Shown: positions 1-6,697 of the stretch, piece by piece
Layout of the letters: each line of letters starts with the position of its first letter
Position numbering within the stretch: position 1 is the stretch's first letter
NCBI GenBank assembly: GCA_030641505.1
Contig: DAOWHI010000263.1
Span: 1 to 13,261, forward strand
DNA from: Gemmatimonadota bacterium
Lineage (GTDB): Bacteria > Gemmatimonadota > Gemmatimonadetes > JACCXV01 > JAHWKZ01
DNA: 13,261 nt
Reading direction: 5' to 3'
Made by a program: the position numbers and the translations under genes
The notes under the pieces: generated by a model
Database searches by the model: none
Told to the model about the DNA's origin: nothing
The model's input: the letters and a program-made list of their open reading frames with translations, nothing else

Positions 1-64
1 CGTTGCCGTCCATGATGATCGCCACGTGGCGCGGCAGATTCTCGTGCGCCAGCAGGCGGCTCAC
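1..64 (-). CDS. uppS: Isoprenyl transferase (undecaprenyl diphosphate synthase), N-terminal fragment
   Basis: Only the first 21 codons are inside the window; the gene runs off the left edge. The peptide contains HVAIIMDGN, the hallmark N-terminal motif of cis-prenyltransferases, whose Asp binds Mg-diphosphate. The enzyme adds isopentenyl units to farnesyl diphosphate in the cytosol to make the C55 lipid carrier for peptidoglycan and other envelope glycans. The start is GTG at 64, overlapping the frr stop as GTGA. An AGGAGG at 75-80 inside the end of frr serves as ribosome-binding site with 10-nt spacing, so translation is probably coupled to frr. The family call rests on one motif plus the conserved frr-uppS order, and both agree. 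Confidence 0.85.
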   Translation of the reverse strand, partial: MSRLLAHENLPRHVAIIMDGN

Positions 65-618
65 ACCTCCATGACCTCCTTTTCTTTCCGCGCCCGCATC
101 TCGTCGATGGATTGGATATGCCGGTCGGTGAGATCCTGCACCTGCTTGAGCTCACCGTGCATCTCGTCCTCGCTCATTTCCCCGGCTTTTTGTGACGCAT
201 GGATTCTCTTGTTCGCGTCGTGACGTATGTTGCGCACCGCGACCCTACCCTCCTCGGCGATCTTATGCGTAATCCGGACCAGGTCCTTGCGGCGTTCTTC
301 CGTAAGCGCCGGTATCGGCAACCGGATGACTTTGCCGTCGTTAGAGGGTGTAAGTCCCAGATCGCTCACAAGCAGCGCCTTTTCGAGTGCCGTGATCTGC
401 GACGGGTCGAACGGCGAAACGACCAGCAGGCGCGGCTCAGGAGCCGTAACGGTCGCCAATTGGTTGAGCGCCATCTGCTGTCCGTAGGCATCCACTTTTA
501 CGAGGTCGAGCAGGCTCGGTGCCGCCTTCCCAGTGCGTACCGTTGCCAACTCGTTGCGGATCGCCTCCACGGACTTGTCCATGTGGGCGCTGACGTCTTT
601 AATCTCCGTCTTGTCCAT
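61..618 (-). CDS. frr: Ribosome recycling factor
   Basis: 185 residues, the usual RRF length. RRF works with EF-G to split the post-termination ribosome so that its subunits can be reused. Family signatures seen are RTGKAAPSLLD near residue 30, LNQLATVTAPEPRLLVVSPFD near 52-72, LGLTPSNDGKVIRLPIPALTEERRKDLV near 87-114, and VRNIRHDA. The long charged C-terminal helix ends in a run rich in Glu, Arg and Lys. The ATG at 618 lies 2 bp after the pyrH stop, and an AGGG element in the end of pyrH serves as ribosome-binding site, so it is co-translated with pyrH. Nothing is unusual in the sequence. Confidence 0.97.
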   Translation of the reverse strand: MDKTEIKDVSAHMDKSVEAIRNELATVRTGKAAPSLLDLVKVDAYGQQMALNQLATVTAPEPRLLVVSPFDPSQITALEKALLVSDLGLTPSNDGKVIRLPIPALTEERRKDLVRITHKIAEEGRVAVRNIRHDANKRIHASQKAGEMSEDEMHGELKQVQDLTDRHIQSIDEMRARKEKEVMEV

Positions 619-620
619 AG

Positions 621-1340
621 CTATCCCTCGACGATTGAACCAACGCTTTCGCCTGACAGAATACGCCGCACGGCGCCGGCTTGATGAATGTTGAACACCA
701 CGATCGGCAAGTTGTTCTCCTTGCCCATCGTGATCGCGGTGCCGTCCATGACGCGTAGATCGCGCTCCAGAACCTCCCGGTAGGAGATCCGCTCGATGAA
801 CTCGGCATCTGGGTCCTCGCGTGGGTCAGCGGTGTAGATGCCGTCGACTTTGGTGGCCTTGAGAATCGCCTCCGCCCCTATCTCAATCGCCCGCAGAACA
901 GCCGTCGTGTCCGTGCTGAAATAGGGGTTGCCGGTCCCGCCGGCCAACAGGATCACCCGGCCGCGTTCGAGATGTCGGACCGCACGCCGACGGATGTAAG
1001 GCTCGGCCACCTGATCCATCCGAATCGCGGTTAATAGTCGAGTTTCCAACCCTTTGCGCTCAAGCTGATCCTGCAGCGCCATGGCATTGATTACCGTCGA
1101 CAACATCCCCATGTAGTCGGCGGCGACACGATCGATGCCGCCCTCACTCGCGGTCGCCCCGCGGAGGATGTTCCCGCCACCGACCACCAATCCAAGCTCC
1201 ACACCGGTGTCGGAAATCGCCAGAATCTCATCGCTCAACGCTTCGATGACCGGCGGGTTGATGCCAAACCCGCGCTCGCCCGCCAAAACCTCGCCTGAGA
1301 GTTTGAGAACGATGCGCCGATAGCGGAGTGGTGAGTTCAC
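621..1340 (-). CDS. pyrH: UMP kinase
   Basis: 239 residues, normal for the bacterial hexameric UMP kinase of the amino-acid kinase fold. It phosphorylates UMP to UDP with ATP in de novo and salvage pyrimidine synthesis. Motifs in order: KLSGEVL (residues 13-19, phosphate binding), VVGGGNILRG (about 52-61), DYMGMLSTVINA (about 75-86, UMP site), ATKVDGIYTADPR (about 161-173) and VMDGTAI near 196. The start is GTG at 1340, 12 bp after the tsf stop. I see no strong Shine-Dalgarno sequence there, so translation may depend on coupling to tsf. No better in-frame start exists before the KLSGE motif. Confidence 0.96.
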   Translation of the reverse strand: MNSPLRYRRIVLKLSGEVLAGERGFGINPPVIEALSDEILAISDTGVELGLVVGGGNILRGATASEGGIDRVAADYMGMLSTVINAMALQDQLERKGLETRLLTAIRMDQVAEPYIRRRAVRHLERGRVILLAGGTGNPYFSTDTTAVLRAIEIGAEAILKATKVDGIYTADPREDPDAEFIERISYREVLERDLRVMDGTAITMGKENNLPIVVFNIHQAGAVRRILSGESVGSIVEG

Positions 1341-1352
1341 CAGGACTTGCGC

Positions 1353-1949
1353 CTAGACGCCGATCTCGTAGCGCGCAAAGCGTTGCACAACGATGTTCTC
1401 GCCGAGCCGCTGGATCGCTTCCGCGATGACATCCGACACCTTCCGATCCGGGTCCTTGACGAAGGCCTGTTCGACCAAGCATATCTCGGCGTACCATTTC
1501 TCGAGCCGGCCGGTGGCGATCTTCTCCACGATATCCGCCGGCTTGCTTGATTCCTTCGCCTGCTGACGGTAAATCGCCGCTTCTCGCTCGACCACTTCAG
1601 AATCGAGGCCCTCACGATCTACGGCCAGCGGCCTCGCAGCCGCCACCTGCATCGCCAGCGATCGCACCAGCTCCTGAAAATCATCGGTCTTGGCTACGAA
1701 GTCGGTCTCGCAGTTCACCTCGATCAGCACGCCGATCTTCCCGCCCAGGTGAACGTACGATCCGACCAGCCCTTCGCTGGCCGTTCGAGCCGCCCTGGCG
1801 GCAGCCTTCGCTTGCCCGCGGGTTCGTAGCAGATCGATGGCCTGCTCCAGGTCGCCCTGCGATTCCTCGAGTGCCTTCTTGCAATCCATCATTCCAACCC
1901 CAGTTCGATGCCGGAGTTCTTGAACCTGTGACGCCATAACCGTTGCCAT
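1353..1949 (-). CDS. tsf: Elongation factor Ts (short form)
   Basis: About 198 residues. EF-Ts exchanges GDP for GTP on EF-Tu during elongation. The N-terminal UBA-like domain carries RTGVGMMDCKKALEES (residues 16-31). The core holds ETDFVAKTDDF (about 81-91), including the TDFV residues that contact the EF-Tu nucleotide site. The protein is far shorter than the roughly 283-residue E. coli factor and resembles the short Thermus-type form, with a single core subdomain and a short tail. I placed the start at ATG 1949 because AAGAGGTG at 1953-1960 lies just upstream. A GTG at 1955 and an ATG at 1937 are in frame but badly spaced. It follows rpsB by 19 bp. Confidence 0.95.
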   Translation of the reverse strand: MATVMASQVQELRHRTGVGMMDCKKALEESQGDLEQAIDLLRTRGQAKAAARAARTASEGLVGSYVHLGGKIGVLIEVNCETDFVAKTDDFQELVRSLAMQVAAARPLAVDREGLDSEVVEREAAIYRQQAKESSKPADIVEKIATGRLEKWYAEICLVEQAFVKDPDRKVSDVIAEAIQRLGENIVVQRFARYEIGV

Positions 1950-1968
1950 GATCACCTCTTAGTATCGT

Positions 1969-2802
1969 TTATTCACTCGCCGAGGGGATGCTCTCGCCCT
2001 CGACTGGCAGCCGTGCACGCGGTCGAGCCGGGTGCTTGATCGGCGGCGGAGCCGTCGGGTCCTCCTCTTTTTTGGGCGGCGCCTCGGCCTCTTTTTCGAC
2101 TTCCTCCTCCTTGACCAATCGCTGCTGAGCCTCGATGATCGAATCAGCGATCTGTCCAGTGATGAGTCGAACCGATTTGATCGCGTCGTCGTTACCGGCG
2201 ATCGGGATCGTAATCGGATCGGGATCAGCATTCGTGTCGACAATCGCGATCAGCGGCAGGCCGAGCTTGTTGGCTTCGTTCACCGCGATCTGTTCCTTCT
2301 TTGCATCGACGACGAACATCGCACCCGGTAGCTCTTCCATATCAGCGATCCCGCCCAGGTTGCGGTACAGCTTATCGTACTCGCGCTCGATCGAAATGAC
2401 TTCCTTCTTCGGCAAAAGATCGAACGTACCATCTTCTCGCTGCCGCTCGATATCCTTTAACCGTTTCAGGTTCTTCTTGATCGTCCTGAAGTTCGTTAGG
2501 GTTCCGCCAAGCCAGCGGTTTGTTACGTAAAATTGCCCGCTTCGCTCGGCTTCCTCCCGTACGATGTGCTTCAGCTGACGTTTGGTGCAGACGAACAGAA
2601 TCTTCTTTCCCTGGCCAACAAGTTCCGCCGACAACTCCTTGGCGCGATTGAGCTGCCGTAGCGTCTTGTTGAGATCAATGATGTAGATGCCGTTGCGTTC
2701 GGCAAAAATGAACTTCCGCATTTTGGGGTTCCAACGGCGCGTCTGGTGGCCGAAGTGAACCCCTGCCTCGAGTAGCACACGCAATTCTTTGGGGACCGCC
2801 AT
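1969..2802 (-). CDS. rpsB: Small ribosomal subunit protein uS2
   Basis: 277 residues. The first 225 or so are canonical S2, an essential protein of the 30S back that recruits S1 in many bacteria. Conserved blocks are LLEAGVHFGHQTRRWNPKM (residues 10-28), FAERNGIYIIDLNKT, NRWLGGTLTNF (about 97-107), LPGAMFVVD and PLIAIVDTNADP, followed by IPGN-like IPIAGNDDAI. After about residue 225 there is an extension of roughly 50 residues rich in Glu, Lys and Pro that most S2 proteins lack or carry in shorter form. The ATG at 2802 has AGGAGGT at 2814-2820, an ideal element with 11-nt spacing. The gene starts after a 179-bp leader (see separate entry). Confidence 0.97.
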   Translation of the reverse strand: MAVPKELRVLLEAGVHFGHQTRRWNPKMRKFIFAERNGIYIIDLNKTLRQLNRAKELSAELVGQGKKILFVCTKRQLKHIVREEAERSGQFYVTNRWLGGTLTNFRTIKKNLKRLKDIERQREDGTFDLLPKKEVISIEREYDKLYRNLGGIADMEELPGAMFVVDAKKEQIAVNEANKLGLPLIAIVDTNADPDPITIPIAGNDDAIKSVRLITGQIADSIIEAQQRLVKEEEVEKEAEAPPKKEEDPTAPPPIKHPARPRARLPVEGESIPSASE

Positions 2803-2981
2803 GGGTGGGGTGTACCTCCTGTTCGGGTTATCCCTCCACCAGGTTCATCGAAGTCCGCCTATCCGGCTATCGCCGGACACCCACGGATCTCTCCCCCGGT
2901 GTGTAGTTTTTCGTGCCGTGTTTCCGTGCTCGAACTGTCGCTCTTACCCTGTCAAACGAAAGACGCCGCCGCGAATCCGCC
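2803..2981 (-). promoter_or_regulatory. rpsB leader with possible structured RNA
   Basis: This is the largest gap in the operon, between the rpsI stop and the rpsB start. Reading the minus strand it contains a TTGACA (2950-2955) with no convincing -10 at 17 bp, and a perfect 6-bp hairpin TCCGGC-GATA-GCCGGA (2862-2877) with no U-tract. GGTGG (2836-2840) can pair with CCACC (2804-2808) directly before the start codon, which would enclose the AGGAGGT ribosome-binding site. This looks more like a translational control leader, perhaps autoregulated by S2, than a terminator. No known riboswitch was recognised, and folding energies were not computed. Confidence 0.4.
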
Positions 2982-3371
2982 CTACCGCTTCGAGAACTGG
3001 AACCGTTTCCGCGCTTTTGGGCGACCGTACTTCTTCCGCTCCACCATGCGCGGGTCCCGCGTCAACAGTCCCGCCGCCTTCAGCGGGCCCCTAAGCTCTT
3101 CGTCGGTCACCACGAGCGCGCGAGCAAGACCCAACTGTATCGCCCCGGCCTGACCTGTCGGCCCACCGCCGCGTACGTTGACAACGACATCAAAACTGTC
3201 TTCCGCTTTGCCGACCTCGAGCGGCTGGCGGCACTGCTGCGCATGAAGCGGCCGCGGGAAGTAGCCATCGAGCGGGCGTCCGTTGATTTGCCAGCTTCCC
3301 TTGCCCGGCCGCAGATAAACGCGCGCCACCGCTGTCTTCCGTCGACCTACACCAACTGCTTGTTTCACCAT
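2982..3371 (-). CDS. rpsI: Small ribosomal subunit protein uS9
   Basis: 129 residues, the normal length. S9 sits in the 30S head and its C-terminal tail reaches the P-site tRNA anticodon stem. The sequence shows the N-terminal GVGRRKTAVARVYLRPGKG and the internal VRGGGPTGQAGAIQLGLARAL. The C-terminal block runs DPRMVERKKYGRPKARK and ends in the invariant SKR. The ATG at 3371 lies 3 bp after the rplM stop, so the two are almost certainly co-translated, as is usual for this gene pair. No oddities. Confidence 0.98.
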   Translation of the reverse strand: MVKQAVGVGRRKTAVARVYLRPGKGSWQINGRPLDGYFPRPLHAQQCRQPLEVGKAEDSFDVVVNVRGGGPTGQAGAIQLGLARALVVTDEELRGPLKAAGLLTRDPRMVERKKYGRPKARKRFQFSKR

Positions 3372-3374
3372 CTG

Positions 3375-3839
3375 TTATCCGCCTGTTATCTGTGTCTGTG
3401 GCGGCCAGTTGTCGAGATCAATAGCCACCGGTTGTTGAGCTGCGTGCGGGTGATCTGAGCCGGCATACACGCGCAGCTTCTTGTACATCGCTCGTCCAAG
3501 CTTGCCCTTTGGCAACATCCCTCGGACGGCGTCCTCGATCACGCGCTCGGGGTGTCGCTCTAAAACCCGTTTGATCGGCTCTTGCTTGAGCCCTCCCGGG
3601 TATCCCGAATGCCGATAGTACGTCTTCTGGTCCATCTTCCGACCCGTCAGCGCAACCTTCTCGGCGTTGATGACGAGCACGTGGTCGCCGGTGTCAAGAT
3701 GCGGTGTGTACGTCGGCTTGTGTTTGCCACGGAGGATCTGCGCCACCCGGCTCGCGAACCGGCCGAGCGTCTGATCCTCGGCATCTACCAGGTACCACCG
3801 CCTGGTGATCTGATCGGGTGTCACGACATGTGTCTTCAT
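3375..3839 (-). CDS. rplM: Large ribosomal subunit protein uL13
   Basis: 154 residues. L13 is an early 50S assembly protein that binds 23S rRNA. Signatures: RRWYLVDAEDQTLGRFAS (residues 13-30), LRGKHKPTYTPHLDTGD (about 36-52), VINAEKVALTGRK, YYRHSGYPGG, GMLPKGKLGRAMYKKLRVYAG and DHPHAAQQP. I chose the ATG at 3839 because family members begin MKT and a GGGAG element lies 5 nt upstream. A start 48 bp further out at 3887 would add 16 residues with no family counterpart. The C-terminus is about 10 residues longer than typical. This appears to be the first gene of the translation operon. Confidence 0.97.
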   Translation of the reverse strand: MKTHVVTPDQITRRWYLVDAEDQTLGRFASRVAQILRGKHKPTYTPHLDTGDHVLVINAEKVALTGRKMDQKTYYRHSGYPGGLKQEPIKRVLERHPERVIEDAVRGMLPKGKLGRAMYKKLRVYAGSDHPHAAQQPVAIDLDNWPPQTQITGG

Positions 3840-3854
3840 GGCTTCTCCCATCCA

Positions 3855-3871
3855 CACCGGGGGTTCCGGTG
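3855..3871 (-). promoter_or_regulatory. Hairpin in the rplM 5' leader
   Basis: A perfect 6-bp stem CACCGG/CCGGTG with a 5-nt loop, extendable by two G-C pairs past a one-base bulge. It lies immediately 5' of the GGGAG ribosome-binding site of rplM. It has no U-tract, so it is not a classical terminator. L13 is known to regulate its own operon in some bacteria, and this hairpin is a candidate binding site. That role is inference. Confidence 0.35.
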
Positions 3872-3898
3872 GGGACGTCGAATACATACGAATACAGC

Positions 3899-3932
3899 TT
3901 TATAACTTAGAAAAACTCTCATGATCGGTCAA
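3899..3932 (-). promoter_or_regulatory. Probable promoter of the rplM-rpsI-rpsB operon
   Basis: The stretch between mtnA and rplM is strikingly AT-rich compared with its surroundings. Reading the minus strand, TTGACC (3927-3932), which overlaps the mtnA stop codon, is followed after 17 bp by TAAGTT (3904-3909). A stronger-looking TATAAA sits 5 bp further on (3899-3904) but at a poor spacing. Either could be the -10 element. Transcription would start roughly 50 nt before the rplM start codon. Confidence 0.45.
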
Positions 3933-4966
3933 GATCGAAGTACGTTCAACGACATCTCGTAGGGCGGCTCCAGAAACCCAGCATCGGTAAAGAACCCGGT
4001 CACGTACTTGGCTGGCGTCACATCAAATGCCGGGCTATAGACCTTGACGCCAGCCGGCGCGGTCATGGCACCGAAACCATGGGTTACCTCCTCAGAGGCC
4101 CGCTCTTCGATTGGAATCTCGGCCCCGGTCGGAGTATCGAAATCGAACGTCGTTCTCGGTGCCGCCACGTAGAACGGGATCCCATGCTCTTTCGCCAGGA
4201 TCGCCACCCCGTAAGTGCCGATCTTGTTAGCGGTGTCACCGTTTGCGGCGACCCGATCGGCGCCCACGATCACCATATCGATATCACCCTTGGCCATCGT
4301 CGCCGCCGTCATGTCATCGCAGATCAACGTGACATCGACCCCGCTCTCCATCAACTCCCAGGTCGTAAGCCGGCTTCCCTGCAGCAGCGGGCGGGTCTCG
4401 TCAGCAAACACCCGGACATTCTTGCCTTGTTCGTGCGCGACATATGCGCATGCCAGCGCAGTACCGTACCCTGACGTCGCCAGGCCACCGGCGTTGCAGT
4501 GTGTCAGAATACCCGCGCTCTGGTGGATCACATGCTGCGCGGACTCCCCGATCTTGCGACACATCTCACGATCCTCCTCGAGGATCGTCAATGCCTCTTG
4601 CTCGAGACGTTCCCACAAGGCCTGAGTCGCCATCGTGCGGTGCTGATCGGCCACTCTACGCATCCGATCGATTGCCCACTTGAGGTTGACCGCCGTGGGA
4701 CGCGCGACCTCCAACTGGCCGGTGTACTCATCGAATCGTTCTCGGAAACTCTCCGGGGGGTCGTCTCTGTGAGGCGCCAACGCGGCAACCAACCCCATCG
4801 CCCCAGCGATACCGATCGCGGGGGCACCACGGATTCTCAAGCTCTGGATCGCCTCGACCATCTCCGGGACCGTGCGGATCTCGATCTCGACCTTCTCGAC
4901 CGGCAAGAGGGTTTGGTCGATCATCCGGACGTGGCTACCCTCCCAGGCGATTGTCTCCACCGGCAT
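3929..4966 (-). CDS. mtnA: S-methyl-5-thioribose-1-phosphate isomerase
   Basis: 345 residues, the family's usual length. The enzyme turns the aldose 5-methylthioribose-1-phosphate into methylthioribulose-1-phosphate in methionine salvage from methylthioadenosine. The eIF2B-like fold shows IRGAPAIGIAGA (about 45-56), the catalytic cysteine in THCNAGG (Cys157), ADETRPLLQGSRLTTWEL (about 188-205) and the catalytic aspartate in VGADRVAANGDTANKIGTY (Asp237). Both expected catalytic residues are present. The ATG at 4966 has AGGAAG 6 nt upstream, and the gap to maf is 27 bp. No other methionine-salvage gene is in the window. Paralogous ribose-1,5-bisphosphate isomerases exist, but the motif spelling fits MtnA. 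Confidence 0.93.
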   Translation of the reverse strand: MPVETIAWEGSHVRMIDQTLLPVEKVEIEIRTVPEMVEAIQSLRIRGAPAIGIAGAMGLVAALAPHRDDPPESFRERFDEYTGQLEVARPTAVNLKWAIDRMRRVADQHRTMATQALWERLEQEALTILEEDREMCRKIGESAQHVIHQSAGILTHCNAGGLATSGYGTALACAYVAHEQGKNVRVFADETRPLLQGSRLTTWELMESGVDVTLICDDMTAATMAKGDIDMVIVGADRVAANGDTANKIGTYGVAILAKEHGIPFYVAAPRTTFDFDTPTGAEIPIEERASEEVTHGFGAMTAPAGVKVYSPAFDVTPAKYVTGFFTDAGFLEPPYEMSLNVLRS

Positions 4967-4993
4967 GGTTCGCTTCCTGGATTGAAGAAAAGA

Positions 4994-5632
4994 TCAGTGC
5001 GAGCGGGTGGGCGCGCCTACCAAACGCAGCAACCCGGGCGCGCGGTATTCCCAGCCCACCTCCTTGAGGAGGTCGAGCAGCCGAGTCACCGGCAGCCCCA
5101 TCACGTTAAAGTAGCAACCGTCTACTCGCCTCACCAGCGCGGCCCCGAGTCCCTGGATCCCGTATGCGCCAGCCTTGTCCAACGGCTCACCGGTGGCTAC
5201 GTAATCGGCGATCTCTTCGATGTCGAGATCACGGAAGTGAACTCCGGTCTTCTCGGCACCGCTGACTGGCACGCCAGCCGGTCCGACCACGGCAACGCCG
5301 GTGCACACTACATGGTCGCGCCCCGCCAATTTGGAGAGCATCGCCCGCGCACCGTCCGCATCAACCGGTTTCTCGAGCACGACGTCATCGAGTATAACCA
5401 CCGTATCGGCGGCCATGACCAACGCATCCGGCCGCGTCACCGCCACCTCGTCGCGCTTGGCGCGGGCGGTTCGCTCGGCAAACGCCACCGGGTCTTCGCC
5501 ATGCCGCCAGGGCTGTTCGGTTCCCGGAGCGGCAGCCACGACCTCGAACTGGAACCCGATCGTCTCCAGAACCTGCTTTCGACGTGGGCTGGACGACGCC
5601 AAGACGAGGGGTGGGGTCAGTGGTCGACCCAC
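4994..5632 (-). CDS. maf: Maf family nucleoside triphosphate pyrophosphatase
   Basis: Maf proteins hydrolyse canonical or modified nucleoside triphosphates (often dTTP/UTP or m7GTP) to monophosphates, cleaning the pool. Overexpression is linked to division arrest. Seen are the N-terminal loop LASSSPRRKQVLE, the catalytic AADTVVILDD, FAERTARAK, and AGAYGIQGLGAALV followed by GCYFNVMGLPV. The residues resemble the dTTPase/UTPase (YhdE) subgroup, but I cannot fix substrate. The start is uncertain: in-frame GTG codons lie at 5653, 5641 and 5632. I chose 5632 (212 residues) because GGTGA sits 5 nt upstream and it avoids overlapping dtd. The 5641 codon overlaps the dtd stop as GTGA and is a fair alternative. 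Confidence 0.92.
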   Translation of the reverse strand: MGRPLTPPLVLASSSPRRKQVLETIGFQFEVVAAAPGTEQPWRHGEDPVAFAERTARAKRDEVAVTRPDALVMAADTVVILDDVVLEKPVDADGARAMLSKLAGRDHVVCTGVAVVGPAGVPVSGAEKTGVHFRDLDIEEIADYVATGEPLDKAGAYGIQGLGAALVRRVDGCYFNVMGLPVTRLLDLLKEVGWEYRAPGLLRLVGAPTRSH

Positions 5633-5637
5633 TTCTC

Positions 5638-6093
5638 TCACCGCTCCAGCCACAGTGTGACCGGTCCATCGTTGACGAGCCGGACCCGCATCCGAGCTCC
5701 AAACTGACCGGTCGCAACGCGGCCCGGCAGCTCAGCCTCACACCGCTCGCAGAAGCGCTGGTACAGCGCCTGAGCATCGGTGTAGGACGCAGCTCCGGTA
5801 AAGTCCGGTCGGCGTCCTTTTCGGGTGTCGGCATACAGCGTGAACTGGCTCACTACCAGCAAGCCGGCGTCGATATCTCGAAGCGAGCGATCCATCTCGC
5901 CGCCGTCATCGGGAAACACTCGCAAGTTGGCGATCTTGGCCGCCATCCAGTCGAGTGCGGCGGGTGTTTCGGTTGGCGCAAAGCCGACCAGCGCGACCAG
6001 CCCCAGGCCGATCAGGCCCGATTCGTGGACATCGCCAACGTCGTCAACGACTTCGACCGATGCCTCGGTCACTCGCTGGAGCAAAACCCGCAT
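5638..6093 (-). CDS. dtd: D-aminoacyl-tRNA deacylase
   Basis: 151 residues, typical for DTD1. It hydrolyses D-amino acids, and glycine mischarged on tRNA-Ala, from tRNA, acting as a chiral proofreader. Motifs: MRVLLQRVTEASVEV at the start, GLGLVALVGF, NLRVFPDDGGEMDRSL, LLVVSQFTLYAD (the SQFT active-site strand), KGRRPDFTGAA, FGARMRVRLVNDGPVT with the Gly-cisPro pair. All key elements are intact. The ATG at 6093 is fixed by homology; I see no strong ribosome-binding site. It lies between a membrane-protein gene 32 bp upstream and maf downstream, all co-directional. Confidence 0.95.
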   Translation of the reverse strand: MRVLLQRVTEASVEVVDDVGDVHESGLIGLGLVALVGFAPTETPAALDWMAAKIANLRVFPDDGGEMDRSLRDIDAGLLVVSQFTLYADTRKGRRPDFTGAASYTDAQALYQRFCERCEAELPGRVATGQFGARMRVRLVNDGPVTLWLER

Positions 6094-6125
6094 GCCGAGA
6101 CTCTAGCGCCCACTCCGAGTGCGCG

Positions 6126-6653
6126 TCAGTCATCGCTTTCGTCGTCTAGGCTCTCATCCAGTGAACTCAACTCGAGTTGAGGCGTCTCTTGCCAACCGCC
6201 ATCGGGGGCGTATGCTTGGGCCGCGCCGTGACGGTACACGAGCTCACCGCCTGAGTGGCCAACCCGCCACCCAGCCACCAGCACCACCATCGCGACAACT
6301 ACGCTGACGATCCGCGCCGAGCTTCCGACGGCTCCTGGGGCGATCCCGGCCGCCGCCACCACGAGCGCCGCCCAAGTCAGCAACAGGAACAGCTCGGCGG
6401 CTTCCTCGTGTGTTTCCAGCGCAGTCTCGGCAACGACTTCCTCGACCCTCTCCTCTTGCTGCTCTCCGCTTTGGACGGTCAACCAGGAGGCCACGGTGAG
6501 AGCGCTGGCAAGCGCCACAACGAGCCCCCAAGCCCGCGTTCGCACGACGCCGGTTCGTAATGCCCACAGGACAGCGATAGCGACGATCGGTAACAACACC
6601 GCAAAGACGATCGGAAAGTGAACCAGCGCTGGGTGAAGCGGGTCCGGTAACAT
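6126..6653 (-). CDS. DUF2231-type four-helix membrane protein
   Basis: 175 residues with four predicted TM segments (about 10-33, 40-59, 87-108, 112-130). It begins with LHPALVHFP (6-14), the hallmark of DUF2231 membrane proteins. A glutamate-rich stretch (about 63-86) between TM2 and TM3 ends in ETHEEAAEL. TM4 is followed by GHSGGELVYRHG (132-143), and the tail is acidic (DESLDDESDD). Histidines at 7, 12, 82, 133 and 142 would be placed to bind metal or haem, but this is inference and no function is established for the family. The ATG at 6653 has TCCTCCCC on the plus strand (6661-6668), an excellent ribosome-binding site at 7 nt. An in-frame start at 6755 would run through the divergent promoter region and was not used. 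Confidence 0.85.
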   Translation of the reverse strand: MLPDPLHPALVHFPIVFAVLLPIVAIAVLWALRTGVVRTRAWGLVVALASALTVASWLTVQSGEQQEERVEEVVAETALETHEEAAELFLLLTWAALVVAAAGIAPGAVGSSARIVSVVVAMVVLVAGWRVGHSGGELVYRHGAAQAYAPDGGWQETPQLELSSLDESLDDESDD

Positions 6654-6697
6654 GGCGTTATCCTCCCCTCCAGGAGATTGGCTCGAGTGTCGAACTA

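Noticed and set aside
199..684. 161-codon plus-strand frame across frr and the end of pyrH
   Set aside because: Antisense to frr, with composition typical of a shadow frame and no homology recognised.
4499..5707. 402-codon plus-strand open frame across mtnA and maf
   Set aside because: It lies antisense to two genes with intact catalytic motifs, spans their intergenic gap and has no recognisable domain. Its Arg/His/Asp-rich composition is typical of shadow frames in GC-rich DNA.
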